Assembly: GCA_947258885.1 (NCBI GenBank) | Contig: CAMYKD010000012.1 | Span: 1 to 40,482 of the forward strand | Direction: 5' to 3' | Length of the DNA stretch: 40,482 nt | Source of the DNA: an uncultured Kiloniellales bacterium | Lineage (GTDB): Bacteria; Pseudomonadota; Alphaproteobacteria; Kiloniellales; JAKSDN01 | Part shown: one piece after another, positions 19,738 through 28,312 of the stretch | How positions within the stretch are numbered: the first letter of the stretch is position 1 | Layout of the letters: every line of letters starts with the position of its first letter | Program-made: the position numbers and the translations under genes | Notes under the pieces: generated by a model | What the model was told of the DNA's origin: nothing | Database searches by the model: none | What the model saw: only the letters and a program-made list of their open reading frames with translations

Positions 19738-20064
19738 ATGTCTAGCACAGTACGCACCCTTGGCTGGCTGCTCATCGTCCTGGCGACCGCAGCGCTGGGC
19801 TGGGAGCTCTATGCGCTGGCCGAGACCGGCAATTTCCAGCTCTCGTCCCTCGGCGAGCTCTGGCACGATTTGCACCCGGAAAGCCTCGGCGTCGTCCAGG
19901 GCGCGCTGGAAGGGCATGTTTCGACAACGCTCTGGGACGGGCTTCTGGCCCCCTTGCTGCTCCGGGATGCCGTCCTGGTCTTCGCGCTGCCCGGCCTCCT
20001 GCTGGCCTCCCTGCCCGGTTTGGTCGAAGCGATCAACCGCATGGGCGAGCCCGAGATGGCTTGA
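19738..20064 (+). CDS. Small membrane protein, tandem family copy 1
   Basis: A 108-residue protein with two hydrophobic segments (about residues 6-27 and 75-97). They flank a soluble loop of the form WELYALAETGNFQLSSLGELW, HDLHPESLG, then LWDGLLAPLLLRDA. Both neighbours downstream share this plan at similar length, so it is the first of three tandem paralogues. ATG at 19738 has GGGAG 9 nt upstream. I do not recognise the family. The short second hydrophobic stretch ends in a proline/glycine-rich PGLLLASLPGLVEA. Confidence 0.72.
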   Translation: MSSTVRTLGWLLIVLATAALGWELYALAETGNFQLSSLGELWHDLHPESLGVVQGALEGHVSTTLWDGLLAPLLLRDAVLVFALPGLLLASLPGLVEAINRMGEPEMA

Positions 20065-20238
20065 CCGCCGCTACCGACGGTCCCGGCTCGGTCCGACGGG
20101 CAAGGGTCGAATCTACGCGATCTGGCTTGGATTTCCTGTTAATAAGATTGCCAAGGAACAGCAGTATCATGCCTTCCTGCGCGCCTTCGGCCTGACGCCG
20201 GAGGCCGCGCCATTGCGGCGCTATGGGAGTAACATCCA

Positions 20239-20568
20239 ATGTCCCTCATGGTTCGGTTCGTCGGCTGGACGTTGCTTTGTCTGTCCTTCGCCATCATGGG
20301 CTGGGAGCTCTACCAGCTGGCCGATACGGGCAAATTGATGCTGTCGTCCTGGGGCGAGATGTGGTTCACGCTGCACCCGTCCAGCCTCAACCTCTACCAG
20401 GCGGTGGTCGAGCGCTACATCTCGACCAAACTGTGGGACCAGGTCCTGGCGCCCATGCTACTGTGGGACGCCTTCATGGTCTTCGCGGTGCCCGGCGCGG
20501 TGCTGGCCGCCCTGCCCCGTGTCATCCAAATCTTCACCCGCCGGGACGCCGCATACAGAAGCGACTGA
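20239..20568 (+). CDS. Small membrane protein, tandem family copy 2
   Basis: A 109-residue paralogue of copy 1. Conserved positions include GWELYQLADTGKLMLSSWGEMW, TLHPSSLNLYQ, STKLWDQVLAPMLLWDAFMVFAVPGAVLAALP. Two hydrophobic segments lie at the same places as in copy 1. ATG at 20239 follows GGGAG with a 9-nt spacer. A 174-nt gap separates it from copy 1. The function is unknown; the conserved Trp, Gly and Pro positions argue that the product is real. Confidence 0.75.
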   Translation: MSLMVRFVGWTLLCLSFAIMGWELYQLADTGKLMLSSWGEMWFTLHPSSLNLYQAVVERYISTKLWDQVLAPMLLWDAFMVFAVPGAVLAALPRVIQIFTRRDAAYRSD

Positions 20569-20810
20569 GCCGGGGACCGGCCGGGGGTCGGCCGCATGCG
20601 GGCAAGGGACCTGGCGAAACGGCAATAGGCCGGGTGCCTGCGCCGCCGGTCCGCCTGCTGGTGGCCGACGGTAAGCCCAATGTCCCTCGATTGCCGCCAA
20701 ATATGAAGGGGATATTAAGGCCCTACGGATAGGTTGTGATCATTGGGGGCGGCATCGCGCCACCTCGTGACCGGGGAAACGGGCGTCTGTTGCATGAAGG
20801 AGATCGCATC

Positions 20811-21134
20811 ATGCGCACCGCTGTCGGAGTCGGTTACCTCTTGATCGCCGTTGGATTGGGTGCGCTGGCCTGGGACCTGTACTTCCTGTCGCTGGCCGGC
20901 CACTTCAAGCTGTCCAGCTGGGGCGAGTTCTGGTACGGGGTCCACTCACCCAGCCTGAGCGCCCTCAAGACCGGGGTCGAAAGCCACCTTTCGGTCGGGC
21001 TTTGGAATGGGGTCATTGCCCCCTTGATGAAGGCACCGGCGCTTCTGCTCTTCGGGCTCCCGGGCGCCATCCTGGCTAGCCTGCCCTGGACGCTGCCCAG
21101 GCTGAGTAAACTGAGGACCCTGCGGCAAGCTTAG
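20811..21134 (+). CDS. Small membrane protein, tandem family copy 3
   Basis: A 107-residue member of the same family, the most diverged of the three. It keeps LAWDLYFLSLAGHFKLSSWGEFW, GVHSPSLSALK, VGLWNGVIAPLMKAPALLLFGLPGAILASLP. ATG at 20811 follows GAAGGAGATCGCATC; an in-frame start at 20736 lacks a good binding site and would add a non-conserved leader. The gene ends 10 nt from the convergent lepA stop. Confidence 0.72.
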   Translation: MRTAVGVGYLLIAVGLGALAWDLYFLSLAGHFKLSSWGEFWYGVHSPSLSALKTGVESHLSVGLWNGVIAPLMKAPALLLFGLPGAILASLPWTLPRLSKLRTLRQA

Positions 21135-21144
21135 CCCAGGTGGT

Positions 21145-22947
21145 TCAGTCGTCGCTCATCCGGAGCGCGGCGATGAAGGCGGACTGCGGGATCTCGACCT
21201 GGCCGAACTGGCGCATGCGCTTCTTGCCGGCCTTCTGCTTTTCCAGCAGCTTGCGCTTCCGGGTCACGTCGCCGCCGTAGCACTTGGCGGTCACGTCCTT
21301 CCTGAGCGCGCCCACCGTCTCGCGGGCGACGACCTTGCCGCCGATCGCGGCCTGTATCGCGATCTTGAACAGCTGGCGCGGGATCAGATCCTTCAGGCGC
21401 TGGCAGAGCGCCCGGCCGCGCGGCTCGGCCTGGCCGCGGTGCACGATCATGGCGAGCGCATCGACCGGTTCGCCGTTGACCAAGATCGAGACCTTGGCGA
21501 GATCGCCCTCGCGGTACTGGTCGAGCTGGTAGTCGAAGCTGGCATAGCCGCGCGAGACCGACTTCAGCCGGTCGTAGAAGTCGAAGACCACCTCGTTGAG
21601 CGGCAGCCGGTAGACGACCATGGCGCGGTTGCCGGCATAGGTGAGATCGAGCTGCTCGCCCCGCCGCTCCTCGCAGAGCTTCAGCACCGCGCCCAGATAG
21701 TCGTCGGGCACCAGGATCGTGGCATGGATCCAGGGCTCCTCGATGGTCTTGAGCTTGACCGGGTCGGGCATGTCGACCGGGTTGTGCAGCTCCTTCATGG
21801 TCCCGTCGGTCAGATGCACCTTGTAGACCACGCTGGGCGCCGTCGTGATCAGGTCGAGCGAAAACTCGCGCTCGAGGCGCTCCTGGATGATCTCCAGGTG
21901 CAGCAGGCCGAGGAAGCCGCAGCGGAAACCGAAGCCGAGCGCCACCGAGGTCTCGGGCTCGTATTCGAAGCTGGCGTCGTTGAGCGCCAGCTTGGCCAGG
22001 CTCTCGCGCAGCATCTCGTAGTCGGCGGCGTCGGCCGGGAACAGGCCGCAGAACACGACGGGCACGCTCGGCTTGAAACCCGGCAGGGGCTCGGCCGTGG
22101 GCTGCCGCTCGCCGGTCAGGGTATCGCCGACCTGGCAGTCCGCGACCGACTTGATGCTGGCGGTCAGGAAGCCGATCTCGCCGGGAGCCAGTTCCGCCAT
22201 CTTGGTCATCTTGGGCGTGAAGACACCCACGCGGTCGACCTGGTGGACCGCGCCGGTCGCCATCATGCGGACCTTCATGCCGGCCTTGAGCCGCCCGTCG
22301 ATCACCCGGACCAGGGTGATGACGCCCAGATAGGCGTCGTACCAGGAATCGACCAGGAGCGCCTTCAAGGGCGCCTCGGCGTCGCCCCGGGGCGGCGGCA
22401 GGCGGGTGACCAGCGCCTCGAGCACCTCGGGCACGCCCTGGCCGGTCTTGGCCGAGATCGGCACCGCGTCCGAGGCCTCGAGGCCGATCACCTCCTCGAT
22501 CTGCTGCCTGACCCGCTCGGGCTCGGCCGCCGGCAGGTCGATCTTGTTGAGCACCGTGACCACCTCGTGGTCGTGGTCGATCGCCTGGTAGACGTTGGCC
22601 AGGGTCTGGGCCTCGACCCCCTGGCTGGCGTCGACCAGCAGCAGCGAGCCCTCGCAGGCCGAGAGGCTGCGCGAGACCTCGTAGGCGAAGTCGACGTGGC
22701 CCGGCGTGTCGATCAGGTTGAGCTGGTAGGTCTCGCCGTCCGCCGCCTGGTAGGTGAGGCGCACGGTCTGGGCCTTGATCGTGATGCCGCGCTCGCGCTC
22801 CAGCTCCATGGAGTCGAGCACCTGCTCCTTCATCTCGCGCTCGGCCAGGCCGCCGCAGACCTGGATCAGGCGATCGGCCAGGGTCGACTTGCCGTGGTCG
22901 ATATGGGCGATGATCGCGAAGTTGCGGATGTGGGCGAGGTCGGTCAT
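21145..22947 (-). CDS. lepA: Elongation factor 4 (LepA)
   Basis: A 600-residue translational GTPase that back-translocates or remodels ribosomes under stress. G1 is AHIDHGKST (about residues 14-22), G3 is DTPGHVDF and G4 is NKIDLP. The LepA-specific C-terminal domain is complete and ends [26 protein letters not shown]. Length is normal (about 600). It lies 76 nt after the dioxygenase-like gene on the same strand and is convergent with the small membrane protein triplet. Confidence 0.96.
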   Translation of the reverse strand: MTDLAHIRNFAIIAHIDHGKSTLADRLIQVCGGLAEREMKEQVLDSMELERERGITIKAQTVRLTYQAADGETYQLNLIDTPGHVDFAYEVSRSLSACEGSLLLVDASQGVEAQTLANVYQAIDHDHEVVTVLNKIDLPAAEPERVRQQIEEVIGLEASDAVPISAKTGQGVPEVLEALVTRLPPPRGDAEAPLKALLVDSWYDAYLGVITLVRVIDGRLKAGMKVRMMATGAVHQVDRVGVFTPKMTKMAELAPGEIGFLTASIKSVADCQVGDTLTGERQPTAEPLPGFKPSVPVVFCGLFPADAADYEMLRESLAKLALNDASFEYEPETSVALGFGFRCGFLGLLHLEIIQERLEREFSLDLITTAPSVVYKVHLTDGTMKELHNPVDMPDPVKLKTIEEPWIHATILVPDDYLGAVLKLCEERRGEQLDLTYAGNRAMVVYRLPLNEVVFDFYDRLKSVSRGYASFDYQLDQYREGDLAKVSILVNGEPVDALAMIVHRGQAEPRGRALCQRLKDLIPRQLFKIAIQAAIGGKVVARETVGALRKDVTAKCYGGDVTRKRKLLEKQKAGKKRMRQFGQVEIPQSAFIAALRMSDD

Positions 22948-23023
22948 GGACGCTCAATATGGTGATGCGGCGTGGCTATAACACCCGAGGGCCGAAGCGC
23001 CAAGGGCTTGCGGCGGGGCCGTT

Positions 23024-23845
23024 TCAGGAGAGCTCGACCACGGCCTTGGGCAGGCCGCCGAGCGGCGCGTCGACGAAGGCGACGATGGCCGGGTCCATGT
23101 CGCGTTCGGGCACGGGCTCGGGTGCAAAGTGGCCGTAGGCGTCGCGGCCGCGCACCAGGGTCGCCAAGTTCTGGTCGCCGCGCTGGCGCACGTGCGGCGC
23201 CACGTAGCGGATGGCATAGCCGAGGCGCCGTTCGGCCGAGCGGTTGGGCGGCGAGCCGTTGACCAGCTTGACGTGGTGCAGCGACATCTCGCCCTGGGCG
23301 AGCAGCAGGTCGACGGCCTGGCGCTCGTCGAACTCGACCGCGATTTCCTCGTGGGTGAACAGCATGTTGGCGCTGTCCGGCGCCGAGGCCTGGCGGGCCA
23401 GCGCCATGGCCTCGCCCCTGTGGCTGCCCGGGATCACTTGCACGGCGCCGTTCTCGCGCGTGCTCGGCGCCAGCGCGATCCAGGCCGAGCAGACCTCGGC
23501 CGGGTCCAGCCCCCAGTAGTAACTGCCCTGGTGCCAGGCGACGAAGTCCGGGTCGCCCGCCTCCTTGACGAAGAGGCTGGAGCCCCAGCAGAGGATGTCG
23601 GGCCCGAGCACCGATTCGACGGCATCGAGGATCGCACCGTGGAAGATCAGGTCGTAGAGCGCGGTCAGCTTGAGGTGCCCCTTGTTGCGGATCACGTGGC
23701 CGGCCGTGAGCCCCGTTTCGGCCTCGAAGTCGGCGAGCCGCCGCGCGAGGCGCCCGGCCTCGCCCGCCCCGATCCCCGGCAGCGGGCAGAGGTAGCCCTC
23801 GCGGTCGTAGCGCGCCACCTGGGCCGCGGTGAGATGGATCGACAT
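23024..23845 (-). CDS. Phytanoyl-CoA dioxygenase-like protein with altered iron site
   Basis: A 273-residue PhyH-superfamily protein of the Fe(II)/2-oxoglutarate oxygenase fold. The segment WHQGSYYWGLDP (104-115), then SAWIALAPSTRENGAVQVIPGSH, is characteristic of the family. In usual members the first motif is WHQD; here the carboxylate ligand position is G107. The second histidine, normally in an L-V-H-G-S context, is N196 (LVNGS), though H190 and H191 lie nearby. ATG at 23845 is the most family-like start; the frame is open further upstream. It lies just upstream of lepA on the same strand. Activity is uncertain. Confidence 0.8.
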   Translation of the reverse strand: MSIHLTAAQVARYDREGYLCPLPGIGAGEAGRLARRLADFEAETGLTAGHVIRNKGHLKLTALYDLIFHGAILDAVESVLGPDILCWGSSLFVKEAGDPDFVAWHQGSYYWGLDPAEVCSAWIALAPSTRENGAVQVIPGSHRGEAMALARQASAPDSANMLFTHEEIAVEFDERQAVDLLLAQGEMSLHHVKLVNGSPPNRSAERRLGYAIRYVAPHVRQRGDQNLATLVRGRDAYGHFAPEPVPERDMDPAIVAFVDAPLGGLPKAVVELS

Positions 23846-24238
23846 GGACCTGGGTCCGTGGGCCGGTGATCCTTGGAGGGACTGTAGCGCCTTGCCGGCG
23901 GGAGCGCCAAGGGGCGGGGCCAAACGGAGCAAACGAGCCCATGCACGGTGAAAGATTTCGATTTTTCAAGGGGTTATACGGCGTTCCTCATGTGAATGAC
24001 TTTCGATAAGTTGTTGAAAATAAACAGATCCAACCGCATGGCTCCAGTGATCTCCATGTCCGTGATCACCGGCCGCGTGACGCCCAGGGTGAGTGCGCTA
24101 ACGGCCAGAGTGCCGACCGTCCAGCCGCGCAATGCAACCGTTGTTGGGCTGCTATGACCCGCGAAGCGGGCACCGAAGGGACCTAGGCCCCTGGGCCGTT
24201 TGTGCTATAAGAGTTCGTTGACGCACGGGAGGGGAAGC
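23846..24238. other. Intergenic region, partly AT-rich
   Basis: This gap of nearly 400 nt separates the divergent dioxygenase-like and stress-protein genes. The part from about 23945 to 24040 is AT-rich compared with its surroundings. An unassigned minus-strand frame of 52 codons (23974-24132, TTG start) reads LTLGVTRPVITDME and DLFIFNNLSKVIH, but it has no convincing ribosome binding site. CCCGCGAAGCGGG near 24158 is a short palindrome. No gene is called. Confidence 0.35.
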
Positions 24239-24673
24239 ATGACGGATGTATTGCTGGCCGGAATAGACGGCAGCGAAGGCGGCAAGCGCGCCGCGGAATT
24301 CGCGGCGTCGCGGGCCAAGGCCGCCAAGGCGCGCCTCGTGGTGGCCTATGTGATCGAGTGGTCGCCCTATACCTTCAATACGCCGGAAGAGAACGAAATG
24401 CGCCACAAGCGGCGCGAGGAGGAGATCGATCGGGCCAAGGCCCAGGTGCTCGATCCTTTCGTCGCCGCGCTGAAGAGCTCCGGGCTCGAGGTGCAGGGTA
24501 TCGTGCAACACGGGCACCCGGCGCAGGTGTTGAGCGACCTGGCCGGGGAAACCGGCGCCTGTCAGATCTTCATCGGCAGGCGCGGCATCTCGAGGATGGC
24601 AGCCCTGCTGTTCGGCAGCGTGGCCGGCACGCTGGTACAGATCTCGCCGGTTCCTGTCACCGTAGTCCCCTGA
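24239..24673 (+). CDS. Universal stress protein, UspA family
   Basis: A 144-residue single-domain Usp. It begins VLLAGIDGSEGGKRAAEFA and carries the ATP-binding motif G-x2-G-x9-G-S as GRRGISRMAALLFGS near the C-terminus, so it is probably an ATP-binding member. ATG at 24239 follows GGGAGGGGAAGC. An in-frame start at 24200 would add residues not found in the family. It is cytosolic; the specific stress is unknown. The alanine symporter follows on the same strand after 94 nt. Confidence 0.9.
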   Translation: MTDVLLAGIDGSEGGKRAAEFAASRAKAAKARLVVAYVIEWSPYTFNTPEENEMRHKRREEEIDRAKAQVLDPFVAALKSSGLEVQGIVQHGHPAQVLSDLAGETGACQIFIGRRGISRMAALLFGSVAGTLVQISPVPVTVVP

Positions 24674-24691
24674 ACCTATAAGGCCCCATGC

Positions 24692-24733
24692 CGGGTTGCG
24701 CAGGCCGCTGCTTGGGTTGCCTGCGGAAGCCCG
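24692..24733 (+). terminator. Hairpin between the stress protein and symporter genes
   Basis: CGGGTTGCGCAGGC and GCCTGCGGAAGCCCG pair with small interruptions around a 13-nt loop, 19 nt after the usp stop. No T-tract follows. It may end or attenuate the usp transcript or be a REP-like element. Confidence 0.35.
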
Positions 24734-24767
24734 AGGCCACAAACGCGACTAGCCTAGGGAGGCATTG

Positions 24768-26312
24768 ATGAGACACAAGATTGCAGCCGCCTTGCCGGCG
24801 CTTTTCTGGGCCCCGGCCGCGCTGGCACAGGAAACGCAGGAACGGGGGATCGACGCCGCCATCAACGAGGCCGTCGCGCCGATCTCCAATGCGATCGTCA
24901 GCGTGATCTTCTATTCCGTGCCGGTCTTTGGCACGCAGTTTCCCTTGATCGTGCTGTGGCTCGTCGTCGCCGCGGCCATTGCCACGGTCTATTTCAATTT
25001 CATTGCGTTTCGTGCCTTCAAGCATGCCCTGGAGCTGATCCGGGGCGACTACATGGACCCCAAGGACGCCGGCGAGGTCTCCCACTTCCAGGCGCTGGCG
25101 ACCGCCCTTTCGGGCACCGTCGGGCTCGGCAACATAGCGGGCGTCGCCATCGCCGTCTCCATCGGCGGGCCGGGCGCCACCTTCTGGATGATCCTGGCCG
25201 GCCTCATGGGCATGTCGCTCAAGTTCGCCGAGTGCACGCTCGGCGTCAAATACCGCAACGAGTACGCGGACGGAACCGTCTCCGGCGGCCCGATGTACTA
25301 CCTGAGCAAGGGCCTGGCGGAAAGAAACATGGCCGGCCTCGGCAGGTTCCTGGCGGTGTTCTTCGCCGTCTGCTGCATCGCCGGCGCGCTGGGCGGCGGC
25401 AACATGTTCCAGGCCAATCAGTCCTTCCAGCAGTTCGTGAACGTGACCGGGGGCCAGGACGGCTTCATGGCGGACAAGGGCTGGCTGTTCGGTCTGGTCG
25501 TCGCGTTCGTCGTCGGGGCCGTGATCATCGGCGGCATCAAATCCATTGCCAGGGTGACCGAAAAGGTCGTGCCCTTCATGGCCGTGGTCTATTGCACGGC
25601 GGCGCTGGTCATCATCCTTGCCAACATCACCGAGGTGCCGGCCGCCTTCGGGGCCATCGTCACCGGCGCGTTCAGCCCGGAAGGCGTGGCCGGCGGCGCG
25701 ATCGGCGCGCTGATCCAAGGGTTCAAGCGCGCCGCGTTCTCCAACGAGGCGGGCGTCGGATCAGCGTCGATCGCACACTCGGCAGTGCGCACCAAGGAGC
25801 CGATCACCGAAGGACTGGTGGCGCTGCACGAGCCCTTCATCGATACGGTGGTGATCTGCACGATGACGGCGCTGGTCATCGTCATCACCGGCTCGTACTC
25901 CAACGAGGCGGGGATGAGCGGCGTCGAGCTGACGTCTTCGGCCTTCGAAAGCGTGTTCCCCTGGTTCCCCTACGTCCTCGCCCTGGCGGTGATCCTGTTC
26001 GCCTTCTCGACTATGATCTCCTGGTCCTACTACGGCTTGAAGTGCTGGACCTATCTGGTGGGCGAGAACAAGACGGCGGAGCTCGTCTTCAAGGTCATCT
26101 TCTGCATCTTCGTGGTGATCGGCTCCTCGATGACCCTCGGTCCCGTGGTGGACTTCTCGGATTCCGCCATCTTCGCGATGGCGATCGCCAACATCATCGG
26201 GCTCTACATTCTGCTTCCGGTCGTCAAGGAGGACCTGGCGTCCTACTGGGGCCGCCTGCGGGCCGGCGAGCTCAAGAAGTTCCGCACGGCGTGGCTCATC
26301 CACACCGAATGA
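24768..26312 (+). CDS. Sodium/alanine symporter, AGCS family
   Basis: A 514-residue polytopic transporter of the alanine/glycine:cation symporter family, with about eleven hydrophobic segments. Recognisable stretches are [39 protein letters not shown] and [18 protein letters not shown]. It probably imports alanine or glycine with sodium. The N-terminus is unusual in having a signal-peptide-like leader ([15 protein letters not shown]) before the first span. ATG at 24768 follows GGGAGG; a TTG lies one codon upstream. Its substrate cannot be fixed from sequence. Confidence 0.92.
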   Translation: MRHKIAAALPALFWAPAALAQETQERGIDAAINEAVAPISNAIVSVIFYSVPVFGTQFPLIVLWLVVAAAIATVYFNFIAFRAFKHALELIRGDYMDPKDAGEVSHFQALATALSGTVGLGNIAGVAIAVSIGGPGATFWMILAGLMGMSLKFAECTLGVKYRNEYADGTVSGGPMYYLSKGLAERNMAGLGRFLAVFFAVCCIAGALGGGNMFQANQSFQQFVNVTGGQDGFMADKGWLFGLVVAFVVGAVIIGGIKSIARVTEKVVPFMAVVYCTAALVIILANITEVPAAFGAIVTGAFSPEGVAGGAIGALIQGFKRAAFSNEAGVGSASIAHSAVRTKEPITEGLVALHEPFIDTVVICTMTALVIVITGSYSNEAGMSGVELTSSAFESVFPWFPYVLALAVILFAFSTMISWSYYGLKCWTYLVGENKTAELVFKVIFCIFVVIGSSMTLGPVVDFSDSAIFAMAIANIIGLYILLPVVKEDLASYWGRLRAGELKKFRTAWLIHTE

Positions 26313-26381
26313 AGCTGCCGACTGGCATTCATCAGCGCGAGCCCCCAGTCGGCGGATGAGCGGAGGTCCGGCCGCAGTCCA

Positions 26382-26520
26382 CCCTCTCAGCCTGCGGCGC
26401 TCGGGTGGCTTAGGCGGCGCCACCGGCGCCGCGGTTCACCCTCGCCCCTCGGGAGAGGGGCGCGCAGCCCGGCGCTTCGCGCGACCGGCGCGGCGCGAGC
26501 CGCGTGGGAGGGTGAGGGCC
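26382..26520. repeat. REP-like composite repeat, copy 1
   Basis: A core of CCCTCTCAGCCTGCGGCGCT, then GGGTGGCTTAGGCGGCGCCA and CCGGCGCC, is followed by a hairpin unit (CCCTCGCCCCTCGGGAGAGGGG up to GGGAGGGTGAGGG). The core recurs at 28205, and a shorter version at 26556. It lies in the gap after the symporter gene and codes for nothing I can support. Confidence 0.75.
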
Positions 26521-26555
26521 AGTTGGTGGTGGTCGCGCTTACCCGCTCGGCGGGG

Positions 26556-26620
26556 CCGTTCGGACGGCTTACGCGGCGCCACCGGCGCCACGGTCCGTCC
26601 TTACCCCAAAGGGCGAGGGT
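26556..26620. repeat. REP-like repeat, partial copy
   Basis: CGGCTTACGCGGCGCCACC followed by GGCGCCACGGTCCG (26564-26596) repeats the core of the elements at 26382 and 28205, with a different tail (CCTTACCCCAAAGGGCGAGG) that is itself a short hairpin. Confidence 0.65.
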
Positions 26621-26748
26621 TTCTCTTGGGTGCCCTGCGCTTTGCCATTGCATCCCTTGCCCCCAAGGGTTTGCCTAGGCGATGTGGTTTGAGTTCGTTC
26701 TTGACGATGGCCACTGCCCCTTCGCGCGACTCGGCCGAGCTGCTAATA

Positions 26749-26784
26749 CCAGGGAGCCAACGACGGCGGTCGTCGGCTCCCTGG
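26749..26784. repeat. Long near-perfect inverted repeat
   Basis: CCAGGGAGCCAACGAC and GTCGTCGGCTCCCTGG pair over 16 bp with one mismatch around a 4-nt centre. It lies 121 nt upstream of the nucleotidyltransferase-like gene and 437 nt after the symporter stop. There is no T-tract, so it is more like a palindromic repeat than a terminator. Confidence 0.65.
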
Positions 26785-26904
26785 CAAGCGCGACCGCGCG
26801 CCTGCAGCGAAGCGAGGCCAGCCAAGCAGACGGATGTCTGCGCCAGGGCTTGAGCGGCAAACGGCGAGTCCGCTCTCGGACCTGACGGTATGAACGGAGC
26901 CGCC

Positions 26905-27471
26905 ATGGAAGGCCCGAGGACCGCCGCGGAGGTTTGCGGCCGGGTCGCCGGCGCGCCCTGGCGCCGCCGGGCGCTGGAGGTCGTCGCCGCGCTCGACCTG
27001 CCGGACTGCTGGATCGGCGCTGGCTTCGTGCGCGCGCCGGTCTGGGACGCCCTGCACGGCTTTGGGAACCCGACGCCGCTCGACGACATCGACGTGGTCT
27101 ATCACGACCCGGCCTGCCTCGATCCCGCGGCGGAAGCGACGGCCGAGGCGCGCCTGAAGGAACTTCTGCCCGGCCTGCCCTGGTCTGTCCGCAACCAGGC
27201 GCGCATGCACCTGAGGAACGGCGACCGACCCTACGGCTCGACCGCCGACGCGCTTTGCCATTGGCTGGAGACGCCGACCGCCGTCGCGGTGCGCCTCGGC
27301 CCAGACCGCGCGCCCGAGCTGCTCGCCCCGCTCGGCCTCGACGACCTCGTCGATCTGGTCCTCCGCCCGACGCCCCACGCCCGCGCGCAGCGCATGGCGG
27401 CGTTTCGGCAGCGGGTCGCGCGCAAGGGCTGGCTGAAGACCTGGCCGAAGGTGCGCCTTGAGTGCCGATGA
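26905..27471 (+). CDS. Nucleotidyltransferase-fold protein (NTP_transf_6 type)
   Basis: A 188-residue protein of the DUF925/NTP_transf_6 family. Diagnostic stretches are CWIGAGFVRAPVWDALHGF, PLDDIDVVYHDP (the acidic pair D-I-D), WSVRNQARMHLRNGDRPY, LLAPLGLDDLVDLVLRPTP and a C-terminal KGWLKTWPKV. The substrate of this family is not established. ATG at 26905 has GGAG 5 nt upstream; an in-frame ATG at 26890 would add five residues with a poorer binding site. It is flanked by REP-like repeats. Confidence 0.82.
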   Translation: MEGPRTAAEVCGRVAGAPWRRRALEVVAALDLPDCWIGAGFVRAPVWDALHGFGNPTPLDDIDVVYHDPACLDPAAEATAEARLKELLPGLPWSVRNQARMHLRNGDRPYGSTADALCHWLETPTAVAVRLGPDRAPELLAPLGLDDLVDLVLRPTPHARAQRMAAFRQRVARKGWLKTWPKVRLECR

Positions 27472-27549
27472 CCGGCACCTTTCGGCACAGCTTTTCTCCC
27501 GAGCCCGACATGAAGGCGGTCGCTCGGAAGCGATCCCGGCTTCGGGATC

Positions 27550-28056
27550 CTAGCACCGCCGATACCGCGGCCGTCCGGCCTCGGTGAGCGCGGGGCCGTG
27601 GACCAGGGCGTCGATGTTCGCCCAGTGGGCGGCGGTCTCGCACATCTGGCAGGCGGACGAGGTGCCGTAGAGGACGCAGCCGGAGAGGTCGCGGGTGCCC
27701 AGGACGCGCGCGGCGGCGCGGATCGCCTCCATCTCGGCGTGGGCCGTGGGGTCGCCGCCCACCACCACACGGCTCGGCGCCTGGCCGACGATGCGGTCGT
27801 CCTTGACGATCACGGCGCCATAGCCCTGGTCGCCGGTGGCAAGCGCGAGATTCTTCATCTTTTCGGCGCGCTTCATGAAGGCCGGCGGGCCGGGGTCGCG
27901 GGGCTGTGCGATCTCCTTGGCCGCGGCCCGGCCGGCCGGCAGCAGAACGAGCGGCGCCAGCGCGCCGGCCAGCGCCGCCAGGCGCGACAGGGCGGTGCGA
28001 CGGCCTTGCGGGCGGCTGTGGGCCGCGGACTCTGTCACTTCCTTACGGTTGTTCAT
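27550..28056 (-). CDS. Tat-exported cytidine-deaminase-like protein
   Basis: A 168-residue protein with a zinc-dependent deaminase domain behind a twin-arginine-like signal. GRRTALSRLAALAGALAPL and a cleavage-like RAAAKE form the leader. The deaminase zinc site is HAEMEAIRAA with SACQMC in place of the usual PCxxC, so the zinc ligands (His and two Cys) and the catalytic Glu are present. ATG at 28056 has GGAAG 7 nt upstream; a longer frame to 28128 would bury the signal. Known tRNA, cytosine and guanine deaminases are cytosolic, so export is unusual and the substrate is unknown. Confidence 0.78.
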   Translation of the reverse strand: MNNRKEVTESAAHSRPQGRRTALSRLAALAGALAPLVLLPAGRAAAKEIAQPRDPGPPAFMKRAEKMKNLALATGDQGYGAVIVKDDRIVGQAPSRVVVGGDPTAHAEMEAIRAAARVLGTRDLSGCVLYGTSSACQMCETAAHWANIDALVHGPALTEAGRPRYRRC

Positions 28057-28204
28057 GTGGACGCTTCCGATTTTTCGATCTTGGAGCCGGGTCCAGAATG
28101 CGCAAAAGCCAATCGATGTGCCAGCCACATCATGCGATAGCTCGTCATGGCCGGACTTGATCCACTGCTGTCCGGTGAAACGCAGTCTTGCGCCAGCGCA
28201 GTTT

Positions 28205-28312
28205 TCCCTCTCAGCCTGCGGCGCTCGGGCGGCTTACGCGGCGCCACTGGCGCCACGGTCCGCCCTCTCCCCCCTGGAGAGGGAGGGGCCCGCGTAGCGG
28301 GAGGGTGAGGGC
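28205..28312. repeat. REP-like composite repeat, copy 2
   Basis: The element repeats the core seen at 26382 with few differences (CCCTCTCAGCCTGCGGCGCT, then GGGCGGCTTACGCGGCGCCA), followed by the hairpin unit CCCTCTCCCCCCTGGAGAGGG and GGGAGGGTGAGGG. A related inverted unit (CCCTCACCC and CTCCCGGCGGGAG) lies at about 28375-28423, before the hicB-like gene. The gap from 28057 to 28441 holds no other feature I can support. Confidence 0.75.

Noticed and set aside
23024-23845. Firm call as a halogenase
   Set aside because: The HxG motif fits, but the distal histidine also looks replaced, which known halogenases retain.
26382-28312. CRISPR-like array
   Set aside because: The copies are few, irregularly spaced and separated by genes; there are no equal-length spacers or cas genes.
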